Assembly: GCF_001039355.2 (NCBI RefSeq)
Contig: NW_019775498.1
Coordinates: 42,163 to 106,162 of the forward strand
DNA: 64,000 nucleotides
Reading direction: 5' to 3'
Origin: Lingula anatina
Lineage: Eukaryota; Brachiopoda; Lingulata; Lingulida; Lingulidae
This document shows positions 33,351 through 46,004 of the stretch, in pieces (the first letter of the stretch is position 1; each line of letters starts with the position of its first letter). The translations under genes were made by a program, and so were the position numbers. Under the pieces are notes generated by a model. That model was not told where the DNA came from. It ran no database searches and saw only the letters and a list, made by a program, of their open reading frames with translations.

Positions 33351-36300
33351 CACACCATTGATCAACATAGACTGCGGCATGGTGTCCCCGTGCTTGTGAT
33401 GGTGTCTCTCAAACTTATTAATGGTCAGCTCTCCCAACCACTCTGTCACAGTGATGTAATGCTCTGTGAGGTCAAGGTCATACAGGTTGCTGTGAGGGTC
33501 CTCAGACCGAGGCTGCCTGACCACTAGTGGACCAACGACACCATCGGCTCTCTGGAAACCGGAGTGCGCGTGCCAAAAATGGGATCCCGCCTCCTCAGCT
33601 TTGAAGCTTGAAAATACAAACTCGTAAATAAATCATATTGATGTAGATCCAATGTGTTCAATCCGACCCTGTATCACGCGTCGCGAGTTTTAAAGACACG
33701 CGGTCCATAACTTTTTTTGTCTACTTTGAACCGTTCTCTCTTTTGCGTCTTTGCTTTGTTGAAACAAAAATTGCAGGTGCTGACTTACGATAGAAACATA
33801 TACTTTCTTCGACAACTGTTTGACATAGACATCACCAAGTAAGAAATCATGTTACCTTTTTTTCTAATTCCTTACTGAGATAATTGGATACTTTGAGGCA
33901 AGTATATTATCAAGGAAGTTACATTCTCATTACAATACGTATCAAACGGCAACATAACTTGGAGTTGATAAACATATCAGACTTACTTATATCTGAATGA
34001 GCTGTAGGAATGTATTGGGCACTGAGTTACCATAGGTACCCCGTCCATATACTGCGTTCCCCGCTGAGATATTCCATGCCAGTGGATTGTGACGACATCT
34101 GACGTCATAAGTTTGTTACGCACTGTTACCGATATAGTGTCATTGTGACATACCTTAAAATGAAGGAAAGAATTGCCATTTTAGCCAAAGCAACTAGCAG
34201 TGTCATAGAAAAATATGTTCGTGGACTGTGACCGGCTGCAAAAACCCGTTAATAGGACGTGACGGCCTCTGACGTCATCATTTACCAAAAGTGTTACTGA
34301 TGACATCAACAACATATCTATTAAATACATGATTAAACACATTCCTGAAATGTATTGTATTGCAACTTGTGTTACCGTGCTTGATTTTATCATCAATTAG
34401 CAGGCGACAGAATGCTCTTATTCAGAAACTGTATTAAATCATCGATATTGACCAGCATGGTTCAATTGTAATCAAATCATTATGACGTCGACCTACATCT
34501 GTCTTGTTCTGTACAGTGCATTATTATTTAATCAAAACTATTAAAAAGTGGTATTCCAGACGCTATCCCAAAACTATATGAGTAACTGTGTATGGGGACT
34601 ACAAATAGTGCATTTTAAATGGTACTTAAATTATATGCACTAATGAAAAAAGAATGAGAAATTTACTGCTTACAAGTAAGGACACAGAAGCGTTGCAAAG
34701 TATATGAAAAAAAATTGTCCAATGTCACACTGCTGGGGAATATTTAGTTATAACATTGCTTTATGTATTATATATTCATTTATCTTCGATTACGTTTAAT
34801 TAATTAATACATTTACTTATTTATTTATTGCATGATATAATGTACTTAATTACCAAGGCATATGCATATGCATATGCAAGAGATTTTCCATCTTCAAATT
34901 ATATCACAACGTGAGAACAGAGGTCATCATTAAGACGTGATTACGTGCAGAGCGGATGAAGGTGACCTTTGGGACGTTATATTTAGAGCCGATTGGTAAG
35001 ATAATTGGCGTAATAAATGATTATACGGCAAGATATTTTTATCTAAATGCGTAAAAACACTGTTATTTGAGATGCATGTATAAATGACACGACGAGGAGG
35101 AAGCAGCTGCGTTTTTTTTTCTTTTCAAGGTTCTTGTTGCCTTTGATATTTGATTGAAATAATGTTTCATGTATGACGTCACATGGATTATAAGAGCCTT
35201 AACGACTGCAGCCTCGAAGGAAATGCATAGCACAAAAAAGCCGCATAAACTATTTCCGCGGTGAAAAAGATATCCTTTGCAAGTACAGGACTGCATTTTA
35301 AAAAAATATTAATGCAATTAATTTTTGCGTGTTGCTCTTAATAAATCTTCAAAGCGTAGTGTTATTGCTTCAAGATTAATTTCCTGCAAATTAAACTATT
35401 CTACGTGCTTAACCAATTCTGACAGTCCTTTATTCCACCTCTCAGTAGTTTCATAAGCACATAAGTAAATAGATAACAAAAGAAGAAAATGAGAATAAAT
35501 TAATGATAATCAAATGGTTAAGTAAATAAAGAAAATAGCACTTACAAAAATTCCAGGTCCCGGCATCCGTCTATTCACCACCGTAATTGCCCTCTGGACG
35601 CCGTCTGCCGCAATGCATTCTGGACTGTCGCAATCGGTCTGGTTTAGGGGACAGTCTTGACACGCCTTACTGAGGACGTAATACCATTCCACAGTGAAGT
35701 CGTACTCGCAGATCATCGGAGTGTCGCCATGTTTACACTCGCGCGCACAGGGGTGCTGGTTGTCGTCTGCAAAAGATATGTTTGCCATTACATACAAAAT
35801 GTTTACTCCTTCCACACTGTGGAAATTATTTTTTGAAAATTTTACGAATGGGAATGCTTTAGGCAAATAAATGAAGTATAAAAAAACATGGATGCACACA
35901 CAGGCAAACAGACAAGCAGATATTGCATAGGGGTTTATTTTTTTACTGTTTAAGCAGACATTTAATACTTCGGTTGTTGAGATGCAAGTTTTGGCATTAA
36001 ACATCTGACTTCTGTAACGTTCCAAGGGAATACCAACTACCCCAAAAAGGGGTTATTTAATCAACAGATTTACGTCACGCGTTACAAAACGTGTTTACGT
36101 TGACGAAAGTTATCCTCAATCCTTGACATGTTTGCTTGAAAATGTTTACGAAAATTCGAAAAACAAGTACATGGTCAGTTCCTCTCGGACCCAGTCCTAA
36201 AACACACAATTCATTTTCCTGTTTCAATATAATGTTATTGGTATTAATTAAGAAATCATTGAGCGTTTTTTTTTTTTTTTGAGTGCCATTTTACTTCAGT

Positions 36301-36636
36301 CACCGTTATCGGTGATGGGTATATGTACAGACAGAATGTATGACACAGTATGAATTCCCCTCAATTTTCATAAAACCAGAAAGCTATCCCCCCTCACACA
36401 CACACACACATTATATCGCTTTGCGCCTTTCCCACCAGCGATATTTACTTCGATACAAAAATTACATCAGGAGCATGCAGCCTCGCCTCTTAACTAATCC
36501 TAGCCACGCCGCCAACCAGATTCTGGACAATTGTAATTAATACAGTAACAATATTTGCATTCATACCTGCATAATCCGCCGCCCAGACCACGGCTGCCAG
36601 AAACGAGATCACCAACAACATAGAAACTCGACGCAT
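28169..36636 (-). CDS. Multicopper oxidase with a Met/His-rich insertion, membrane-tethered
   Basis: Nine exons join in phase: 36636-36567, 35766-35546, 34153-33987, 33606-33356, 33066-32645, 32400-31243, 30838-30653, 28822-28675 and 28458-28169, giving 970 aa. Multicopper oxidases (laccase/ferroxidase type) oxidise phenols or metal ions and reduce O2 to water. A signal peptide (about residues 1-19) is followed by a Cys-rich N-terminal segment. Copper ligands are complete: HWHG (121-124), HFWHAHSG (162-169), HHPMHLHG (808-815), and [12 protein letters not shown] (880-891) with an axial Met. The C-terminus is a hydrophobic tail, suggesting a GPI anchor or membrane segment, so the enzyme acts at the cell surface or in the secretory path. 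Exon 6 adds about 300 residues rich in Met, His, Ser, Asn and Gly between the second and third cupredoxin parts. A 5' UTR intron is likely, since TTTTCCAG precedes the leader at 36650. Substrate is not decidable. Confidence 0.92.
29572..29825. mobile_element. CATTCCCA-family MITE, subfamily B (copy 2 equivalent of 24130-24383)
   Basis: Same element at the same intronic site in the second segment; the left TTAG is kept and the right one has mutated to TAAG. Presence in both copies shows the insertion predates their separation. Confidence 0.85.
30402..30648. mobile_element. CATTCCCA-family MITE, subfamily C (copy 2 equivalent)
   Basis: Counterpart of 24962-25208, again ending GGGAATGGGGCC next to TTAC at the exon 7 donor (exon end 30653). 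Confidence 0.65.
31350..31650 (-). repeat. In-frame 15-bp repeat array encoding MDHSx/MGNSx pentads
   Basis: On the minus strand this part of MCO exon 6 is a run of about twenty 15-base units whose translation alternates MDHS-plus-one and MGNS-plus-one pentads. The unit length is a multiple of three, so copy-number change keeps the frame. The plus-strand ORFs here are shadows of the repeat. The less regular Met/His-rich part of the exon continues to about 32280. Confidence 0.85.
33317..33354 (-). repeat. (CA)n/(TG)n microsatellite at the MCO exon 4 splice donor
   Basis: Exon 4 ends at 33356. The donor GT is itself the first unit of a (GT)n run of about 38 bases with one TTT interruption. Confidence 0.85.
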
Positions 36637-36651
36637 GGCTCCGCTGGCAAA

Positions 36652-39388
36652 GTCTGGAAAACAGACAAATTAAAGACCTAAATTATATCGTCTGGAAAAC
36701 GCTGATACATTGGAACAGGAACACTGAAATGAATATGTTTCTGCTCGAGCAAAGAAAAAAACTCAATTTTGAGAAAGTATTTACCGATATTGCTTCAACG
36801 CGCAGGTTACATTTCGCACGACTGCCTGTTTTGCTGCGATTTTACTTCAGTTCTTACTGAAGGGCAGAACGTCAGTCTGATTACGTAATCGATACTTTTA
36901 TTTTTACGCTTGACCAACGCGTGCGACCTTGGTTTGAATAATAGTCTGGAAAAAGCTAAAAAAAATCGTACTAACAGTATCAAATTCCGGTCGAGCAGAA
37001 GTTACATTTACTCAATTTTTTGTATTTGCTTCCGTTCACGTTTATCAAATAGGGAACACTTGCTCAGTTCGAGTTCGTTACTAGTAGGCCTATACGTGTA
37101 AGCTAGTGCTTGTATCGAAGAATCCAACACCCTGTATATTAAATATTAGGGATAATGAGAAAGATAATGTTTTTTTGTTTGGTGTATCACTTGAGAACAA
37201 GAGTTGCCAGTGTCTTAACAAATATGTTTTCGTTTTTTATTCCATTGGATAAAATCCGACGCGTATGCACAGATCTTGAACAATATTCGCCAGGGCAATG
37301 CGGATGCGAAACCGACCCTCCCCTTGGCGTGGGGTTCGGGGCCCGCTGAAGGGCCCGAAAAGTTTTGGTATTATATAGGGTGAACGGTACCATTTGGTAC
37401 GGTTTAGAACTATGATTCAGCTGGTCAAAATTCTAATTTCAAGAGGCGACCATTGGTGTGATTTTTTCCCAGAAATCGAAGGAGGGGGTCAGGACCCCCC
37501 CTAACACCTCCTACACCCAACACTGTACAAGGAAATGGTAAACGGACTACAATTCCCATCAGATTACCATTTCTTTCACACGTTTCCCTAGAAGAATTAC
37601 AGTCCGTAATTTGGTATCAACTTTAACCCGAACATGTTGGTTTTACTTTGTACCGGTTCATATAAGTCCTTAGTAGCCCAAGAAAATAATATAACTGTTG
37701 TTCCAGAGCATTAGCCGTGTCATATTTATTATAAAACACTGGACTGCTATAAATCTATCAAAGTAGACTATAAAAACTGGTGAGAAAACTTAGGCCAATT
37801 AATACAATTATTCCGTGAAATAATCCTTTTCAGTGAATATCAAGCTTTGCGATATGCCACCACAGTGGGCGGAAATACGTGCACCGTTTTTAACCGCTAT
37901 GTAATTATTCTCCTGATTAATATCTATAACGACGCTGTTGTTTAACCACGGAACTTGTCCAAGTTTAACGCACGTTTTTTATTTTAATTTAAAATTACGA
38001 GGCTTATCTTGTAGTATTTCACTGGTACAACAACTCAACGTTCGACCACATATCGTCATACATATCTTAACTACTCTTTGACCTCTCTTTAATAGTGGAC
38101 AATTTACAACATAAGACCTATGCAGATTAAAATAAAGATGCATCAAGATTATTTTCGTCATCCATCATGGCAGCAATATTTAGAGTCATGTACTCTTAGA
38201 GTAAGTAAATGAAAACCAAAGAAAGAAATCGCTTCCCTTTATATATTACTCACTTCATATGTTATTCCTGCACTCGGCATTCATTTTTATTCCGATCTTT
38301 TGTAAGTAAAAACTGAAGGTTACATTTAACTTGCGCTTTTACCAGCATGTGTATAATATGAAGTGCTTCAATTATCGCTTTTAAAAACAAATCCCCAACT
38401 GAAACAGTAATTTTACAATATGAACATATGATAAGTACCCGGCTAGGTTTACGGCAAATCATTAAATGCCACTTTTTTTATATACCAATCAAGCTTCTTC
38501 GCAGCAAACAGCTTCTCATTAAAATACCACATTGTCTACTAAAAGACCGACACTAAGGATAAATAGAAAAGCTGTCAAAACTCACCTTTCGATTCGGCTG
38601 TAATTTTAAAAGAAACTTTCAGTATCGTCAAGTAAAAAAGAAGCCTGGTTTATCACGAACGCATTCCCCTGTCTACATTAAGTGCTCAGGTGTCAAAGCT
38701 GCTCTTCATCAAAGTCAATAAACAGGTAGCTGATTGACTATAGAGAGGGAATCTAATGTAACACAGGAGTCTCTGCCAAACGCAGGCACTTCTGTCTGTC
38801 ATTCTCCAATCATAAAAACAACCAGCTTTGCATATCACACCATATGTCCGTGGTATATTACGATTATCGTGAGGCATATCTGCCATACGTATGAGTGCTT
38901 AAAAACCGCCTCTGCAATTTGCAGTAAAGGATTTTACCTGAAAGCCCGGCTTACTTGGTAACTGAAGAGCTGAGCTAATGGTACCGCAAAACTGTCGACG
39001 CAGCGTGTTGTTGAACCGCGGGAGACATAAAGAATAGCGTAGCATGCACGCTTTCTTGCTTATTTAAGGGTCTTGTCTTGAACAGGCGCGTAGCTCAGCT
39101 GCCAAATCACTGTGTGCGCTGGGCCCAAGATCGCTGACTTGCAAAGTACCCATATCTGTTGATCTTTTTCGTTAAATTAGTCGTGTAAAGTGGACGATTC
39201 TTTTCCTTAGAGAGTATAACTGTACTTAAATTTCAGACTTCATTGAGACATTAGTCTGCAAGTGATAAAATCTATTTATAATGGAGTCGAATTAATTCGG
39301 TAGATTTTTAAAGACGGCAAAATAGATGGGGCAGGCTAAAACGTGACCAAAAACATGCTAGAAACATTGTTATTTAGGGGAAGGTGGT

Positions 39389-39427
<39 letters not shown>

Positions 39428-40652
39428 CACACACACACACACACACATTTTCTCTCCCTCTTGTTTACACGATCGAGCATACAAGTACACCAGTGCTTGT
39501 TATTCACACACATAAAAATATATAAAAAGATTGTTTGAGAAATGTAAAAAAAAAAAAAAAAAACATTTCACGACTTATTCAGTTGTGTGTCGGTCCCTTT
39601 TCACTTAGGGGCTAGACTGTTGTTCTCACTTGTGAACTGTTTCATAAGCAGCAAATAACAGTGATTTTTACTCAGAAACGCAAGGGTCACATTATAGTGT
39701 AAACAATAACAACTGCGCTGTCCTTGAAAGCATACCAATACAAAACACTCTATGAAAGTTTTATAAATATATTTTCAAGTAAGTTCACAAAAAGAGCTTC
39801 TTCTTCTGGTGACCCTGACAACCTGTAAAATTATATCTCAAACGTTGCTTCTTTCATTGTGTAAAAATTGAAAGTTCAAATTATGAAGGACCAAGGAGTT
39901 GGAAGGACGAAGTGTGATAACAGAAATGTTCGTCTGATATACTACATGTATAATGTGGTCATATATTAAAACTAAACGTTTTCACCAATAATATAAAGCA
40001 AGAAGACCAAGTCTATTAGTCTCTAGCAAATTAAATCATTGTCAATTGTCCATATTAGCTCTTGTGCAACTGAAGAGGTAGGCCTAACCACTGAATAACC
40101 ACACAGACCCCCAAAAATGCACTGTGCAGTAAAATTATTTCAGAAAAATGTCGGTTCGGGTGTATTTTTGAGCCAGTTTGTTGTATAGCAGCCTGTGTGT
40201 TCTACGCTGACAAAAATCTTACTATGATCTATATCGATATATTGATATATGGACCCAGAAAACCCGTATTATATTATTGCTCAGTGTAACTGATAAAGAG
40301 TATCACGCAAAATGATACCAAGCTTCCATGAGGTGTGTTAATTAAGTATGTCTCGTTCCCATCAGTTTTAACTAAGGCCTGGCTTATGTCTACATACATA
40401 CATATATTAGATGTGACCGCTGTCGGAATTGCCCGAAAATTGACACCCGGTGACCTATCAATGATACTTATTATTCACCAATTAAGTCCCCCTCCCAACA
40501 ATTTAAGCTGAGGTCAGGTTTATGTCTAGACGCACTCATCTCTGGAGTCAAAATTGCATGCAATTTGTTATCCAGTATCTACGTTTTGTGTTAAAGAACT
40601 CTATATGTTTAACAAGTCTCAATTCCGTCAGTAAAAGATTTTATGATTCAAT
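36652..40652. other. Upstream region of the MCO gene, no coding exon recognised
   Basis: Candidate leader-exon donors on the minus strand occur at 36781 (ATATCG|GTAAAT) and 38584 (GAAAG|GTGAG). Either could supply the 5' UTR spliced to 36650. A hairpin-rich GC patch lies at 37313-37360. Simple repeats are (TC)n then (CA)n at 39389-39447 and an A-run at 39547-39563. No protein gene seen. Confidence 0.4.
39389..39447 (+). repeat. (TC)n(CA)n compound microsatellite
   Basis: A TC run with one interruption passes into a CA run. Confidence 0.85.
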
Positions 40653-40820
40653 CAAGGGTGGATTGAGACCGTCTTCTGGGTCTTCTGGAAGCCGGTCAGA
40701 ATTTAAAGTTAACATTGACGGGTATCTCTTTTTGTCTGTGGGAAGACGGTCAAAAATGGATGATGTATCAACAAAGATAATTTGGAAGACCGTCAGAAAA
40801 TATCTCTGGATCCGCCCCTG
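40653..40820. mobile_element. hAT-like MITE (copy 3 of 3), inverted relative to 359-536
   Basis: Runs from CAAGGGTGGATTGAGACCGT to GGATCCGCCCCTG. It is the reverse complement of the 359-536 element with matching internal TTAACATTGACGGGTAT and GGAAGACGGTCAAAAAT. The left terminus has decayed from CAGGGGCGGAT. An ORF across it is coincidental. Confidence 0.75.
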
Positions 40821-40940
40821 TTCAGGTCTAGATCCAGTAAATCGCCCCGAGTTCCAGAGGTCACAGTAAAACTTTGGGTACTGGAAATGACAGAGGCATA
40901 CTTTTTTTAAATGTACCGCACGATGTGAAACTGACCCAAG

Positions 40941-41181
40941 GCCCCATTCCCAATAAAACTATGTTTCTACGTAGATCGATCCAACTCCGCCTGGACTCTC
41001 GGTGAATGCAATCAAATTAACATATCATCACGCCATTCTTGTTTCCAACGTACTCAACTTTTCTGAAGTCTAATATACGCCAGGAGGAAGCGCGTTAATC
41101 TTTTAATCGGATTGCATTCAGCGAGAGTCCCCGGAGTTGGATCCCTCTACGTAGAACAATAGTTTCATTGGGAATGGACCC
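40941..41181. mobile_element. CATTCCCA-family MITE, subfamily C, 241 bp
   Basis: Ends are GCCCCATTCCCAATAAAACT and, inverted, GGGTCCATTCCCAATGAAACT. Both ends then carry CTACGTAGA, and GACTCTCGGTGAATGCAAT mirrors ATTGCATTCAGCGAGAGTC. It is the best-preserved subfamily C member here. Confidence 0.8.
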
Positions 41182-42823
41182 TTACATGTATGAGTGGTAC
41201 GTTTCCGGCTAATGCTCAAACTCCGGGTGTTCCGACCGCTAGCTGTAAACCACTGAGCTGAAACAACGGGGGAACTTTGTGGCAAATCCTTTATATACAA
41301 ATACCGTCCCTAAAATTTAATTATTGTCTTAATTAATGAACAAATGGAGGTCTTGTTTGAAGAATAAACCGTGAACTTCTTCACATGTATGCATGGATGT
41401 CGCGAATTGTTTTAAGTCATGTACGTAGTACTAGTAAAGAAGGAATGGATGCTGATTACCAGTGGAATAAAAATGAAAGTGAATATAGGTCATAAACGCT
41501 ATAATTAAAAGGCATGTTATTGGTTTCGCGTTTATCCTTGATCTTTATACTAGGTATCTCAACCTGTTCGTTGCATCTATCATAGTTAAAAACATATATT
41601 TTAAAATAGACAAGAATTGATCACAAAAGCCAATTGTAACACATTCCCGAAATAGGTCATAACCTCTGAAAACCTTTGGTAACATTTGGTAACATATAAG
41701 TGAGATAAAGGTCATTGAAGATAACAGAAAGAAGACAAAACCGATATTGAGTAGGCATCATACTAGAAACTCAGAGGTCAGTCGTGAAGTTAAAGGAATA
41801 ATAACTCTTCATTTTGCTCCCCCCCCCCCCCAAAAAAAAAAAAAAAGAATTTTCCTGGAGTAAACAACAATTAACCTATACTTACCAATGGTTAATGAAT
41901 CCATTTTTACATCCAAATTTAGTCCCTGGTTTTTTTCTAAAAAGTTTAGCCATCAATGCAGGTCACATGATCTACAGCTAAGCCCAGATATCAGAATAAT
42001 ATATAGCTATTACTGCCGTTTTTGTGGTAAAACAGAATATATTATATTTCTATGAGTTGTTCACAATGTTTTTATTGTTAAATATAGATCTCATACGAAG
42101 AGTTATTATCCCTTTAAGGTTTCTATATGTACCGCCCTAGCTTTCTCTTCACAGACAGATGATTTAAACATGCCCAAAGTGTTTCTTATCTTAATAAGTC
42201 AATTAGGGTTTCCAATTTCAGCAAAATACCTAAATTCACTACACTATTTATCGTGTTTTAATCGATGTTCTATATAATAACAAAACACGTAGCTAAAACA
42301 AAGAGATCCTAGAGACAATACGGGTACACTGCTAAAAAGGCAATATGATACGTTGGCTGGATGGTCTGTGTACCTAACAACATAATGTTGTTTATGACAA
42401 TTTGTATAATAAAATATACATACAGTATATTACTCACCAAACTAGTACAAGCACACTCGACCTCTACTTTCTGATTATAAAGTAACCTCACATTTGACCT
42501 GGTCCTTATCCCGTTTATCCCATGTGATGTTCTTGATATTTGCTATTACAAATCAGATGCAATTAATCCAGGTCACAGAAATGTAGGCTACCCTGAGTTT
42601 CAGAGATTTCTGTAACAAGCAACGGCCGGACTTTGTTGCTTGAGGAGGGGCTCTTTGTTTGAGGGTTGTGTTAGAAAGCTGTGTCTTGTCGAAAGCCCCG
42701 TGAACGACACGCGGCGAGCATCAGAGGCATGCTGTTCCAGGTTTACTAACTTAATTAATGCACCATGTTTCGGCTTTCTGGAAGGAGCAGGTCTTATCAA
42801 CACATCCGCATCCTAAATGTAGG
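41182..42823. other. Intergenic, no gene recognised
   Basis: AT-rich; a C-run followed by an A-run lies at about 41819-41847. No coding or RNA gene seen. Confidence 0.45.
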
Positions 42824-43064
42824 ACTGGTTTCCCATACCTAGATCGACCTAACAGGATCGATCCATCTCCTAGGGGTTTCTCGCTAAATTGCTTTTAGCT
42901 TAAGCGGCTTAGATGTCTGGCACGCCTACTGAAGATGCTAAACGATAATTAATTACCCCCTAGCAGCTTCAGTAGGCGTGACAAATATCTAAGCTGCAAT
43001 TTAGCGAGAACCCTTTGGAGATAGATCGATCCACAGTTAGTGCGATAGGCTCTGGGAATGGTCC
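42824..43064. mobile_element. CATTCCCA-family MITE, subfamily B
   Basis: Contains ATACCTAGATCGACC, GGATCGATCCATCTCC, TGAAGATGCTAAACGATAAT and CCCCCTAGCAGCTTCAGTAG, with the end CTGGGAATGGTCCC. The right flank is TAAG and the left flank GTAG, a possible 4-bp target with one change. Confidence 0.75.
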
Positions 43065-45233
43065 CTAAGGGGTCCGCAATATGACTGTAGAAGACGGGGG
43101 CATGCTGATAGTATGAAGGCGAGTTTCCAGTGAACTTTAAAACTCAGGGTGACAGATCTCCGAAAATATCATTCTCCGAAAATATCATTTATCTCTAGAG
43201 CACTCTGCATATGCAAAGGCAGCGCCTTATCTAGCTTTCCAAAGTTTTTCAAGTTCCAAAATTAAGTTAGGCCCTATTATTTTTTACAAACTGTAATTAA
43301 TGCTGGATTCTTTCAAAATTATGTTTACTGTCTTTACAATGTTATCAAACCAATTTGCATTTATAATAAAGCCAGATTTTCGTTCAATGAAAGACCTTGT
43401 GGTCCAAGTATATATGATGTCCGTTATGCACCATTGCTGCAAAAGTTTCTGGATCAGCTCCTGCGACTCCAGTTAACTCTCCAGATATTTGAAACGCATG
43501 AAATGGCGCGTATGTATGCCTTAATTAAGAAACGGCGCCTCGTCAGTATTTTATTAATTTTTTTTCTTTCTAGCTTGGTAACTGAGAACTGCATTTAGTT
43601 CAATTTGTGGTACCATGCATGGCCAGAATATGTGAATTTTCATTCATCACACCACCGACTCCTGTGCAATATACTTGCGTGTTGTTTGTTAAAAATGGTT
43701 GATATAGCACCATCAGGCTTTTAATCAAGTGAAACCTTTTAATCTACATAAAACTAAAAGACACTATACTGGTGCTCGCAATTAACACCCGCATCGGAAT
43801 ATTTTTATGGAATGAAATATGCAATTATATTGAATGATACGAGACGGCCTGGTATATCTTCATGAACGCAACAATAAAAATAATAACAATAATAATGATA
43901 AATAAATAAATTAAATCAAATTTAAAAAAATAGTACAAAGAATAAATCCCAATAAAATGAGCCTGCGTATTTTAAACCAAGTAATTGTTAAGCGCGTTTT
44001 GCGATTTATTTGTATTGGTTGCCTCATTGTTTAGCTTTGAAACATTCGAGATGATAAAATGCAACAAGTGGCTGCAATACAAAAACAAGACTGGATTTCT
44101 GTCAATAAGGTTACGGACCTCATAGCAGGGCACAGATAAAGAAAATAATATGGCTATTCTGTGTCTGTCTTGACGCATGAACGGCAACCGCTACATAGAA
44201 TCGGATCCGAAGCACTAGCTGATATGATATTCGTACGTAACAATAATGGAGCATTGTTTTTACGGTACATACCTCTGGATATCTCTTGCTCTTAGGTCAG
44301 TAACCGTTCACTCTTTAGGCAGCAGCTCTCTGTACAGTAACCTCTCAGTCGCGGCACACGTGCGGTCACGGCCGTACAATCAATACATGTGTTCTTGGTC
44401 TGGAAGAGGCTGAAGAGGATGGGTTAGGTTGGCTCTACTGACAGCGCTCCCAGTGCTCTTGCACTAGAGGCAAGTGGTTAATAGTCAATGAAATATGACC
44501 TATTATAACTGCTCCAAAGCATGCCGTCATGTTCTGGAGCCGTGTTTGCGCCGTCGTTGTGCAAGGAATACAAGTAGGCCTATTCTTTGTCCGTGAGCAA
44601 AGGTTGCCAGTGACTCGGCGAAAATCCATTTTGATAAGGGTCCAGGGTTTCGTAGCACACGAAATAGAGGGGCAGTTGGGGGAGGGGAGATTGGTCACAG
44701 TTCACGGGAAATAATTAATTAAAATCGTCAATTCGCAAATCACAGTAATTAAATTAAACTTTATTCATAATATCATTGAAAGATGTGACTTCAAAATCAC
44801 GAATCATCGAGCATAATATGACTTCGTTTCTCGTAGGACGAAGAATAAGAAGCCGCATTCGCATTCATGGGAATGGGGTGCTTTACGGATCACGCTAAAT
44901 TATATCGTTTCATCTTGAGAAATAAAAAGTAGCTTTCACTAGAAAAAAAAAATACCCAGTGGGACCCTCTAAACAGTTCCAGACGAGGCAAACGCCAACA
45001 CCCTGAGAGTCAGAGACTGAAGCAGAAAATTGGTTACAAAGTCTGAGGCGAGCTTCCAGCTTACCATATCCTGATACCGAAAGACAGCTGGGCACAGGCC
45101 ACGGTTTCACTAAATTAAGTCAGGTTCTCTGGCTAAGAACTTATAATTACCAAGGTTACATGGTCACATAGCCCCATCTTATCCTATCAGGTGTAGTGTA
45201 ACAGCACTCTCATGGAAATCCTAGTCAACTAAG
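43065..45233. other. Intergenic, no gene recognised
   Basis: Short ORFs only, none with family motifs. A GC-richer patch at about 44300-44710 contains a possible minus-strand donor near 44275 (AGAG|GTATGT), which could belong to a distant leader exon; this is not supported further. Confidence 0.4.
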
Positions 45234-45447
45234 GCTCTATTCCCATAGATTTTAGATCGATCTATCCCCGCGGGGAGTCTCACTAGATTACTTTCAGATA
45301 ATCCGACTTAAATGTCCGTCCCGCCTACTACAAGCTGTAAGGGGGTAATTAACTTTCGTGTCCGCCCGGCTGACAGCTATCTAGCGTGAACCCCCAGGGA
45401 GTTAGGTCGATCTAAAGTAAGTCGATCTAATCTATGGAAATGGGGTG
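45234..45447. mobile_element. CATTCCCA-family MITE, subfamily A, 214 bp (array unit 1)
   Basis: Bounded by TAAG on both sides (45230-45233 and 45448-45451). Ends GCTCTATTCCCATAG and GGAAATGGGGTG. The core AAATGTCCGTCCCGCCTACT and AAGGGGGTAATTAA are as in 22255-22468. Confidence 0.9.
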
Positions 45448-45451
45448 TAAG

Positions 45452-45665
45452 GCTGTATTCCCAGAGCTTTTAGATCGATCTATCCCCGCGGGGAGTCTCA
45501 CTAGATTACTGTCAGATAATCCGGCTTAAATGTCCGTCCCGCCTACTACAAGCTGTAAGGGGGTAATTAACTGTCGTGTCCGCCCGGCTGACAGCTATTT
45601 AGCTTGAACCCCCAGGGAGTTAGGTCGCTCTAAAGTAGATCGATCTAATCTCTGGAAATGGGGTC
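45452..45665. mobile_element. CATTCCCA-family MITE, subfamily A, 214 bp (array unit 2)
   Basis: Immediately follows unit 1, sharing the intervening TAAG, and is followed by TAAG at 45666-45669. The sequence is closely similar to unit 1. Confidence 0.9.
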
Positions 45666-45669
45666 TAAG

Positions 45670-45892
45670 AACCCATTCCCATAGATTTTAGATCGATCTA
45701 TCCCTGTGGGGAGTCTCACTAGGTTACTGTCAGCTTAGCCGCTTAAGCGTCTGTCCCGCCTACTAAAAGCTGTAAGGGGGTAATTAACTATTGTGCGCGC
45801 TCGGCTGACTGCAATTTAGCGTGAACCCCCAGGGAGTTAGGTCGATCTAAATCTAAATATTTGGATCGATCTAAATCTCTGGGAATGCACCC
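45670..45892. mobile_element. CATTCCCA-family MITE, subfamily A, ~223 bp (array unit 3)
   Basis: Starts AACCCATTCCCATAG after TAAG and ends CTGGGAATGCACCC before TTAAAG. It is more diverged than units 1 and 2 (CAGCTTAGCCGCTTAAGCGT internally), and near 45846 it has a short internal repeat of ATCTAAA. Confidence 0.85.
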
Positions 45893-45954
45893 TTAAAGCC
45901 AGAGAACTACTGACTTGAGTTTTTTTTTTTTATTTTTATTTTATTTTTTTTTTT

Positions 45955-45955
<1 letters not shown>

Positions 45956-46004
<49 letters not shown>

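Noticed and set aside
40522-40869. 115-codon plus-strand ORF
   Set aside because: It crosses a hAT-like MITE and ordinary flank; no protein features.
44360-44714. Overlapping ORFs on both strands
   Set aside because: Short, no motif, no consistent splice sites; left as intergenic.
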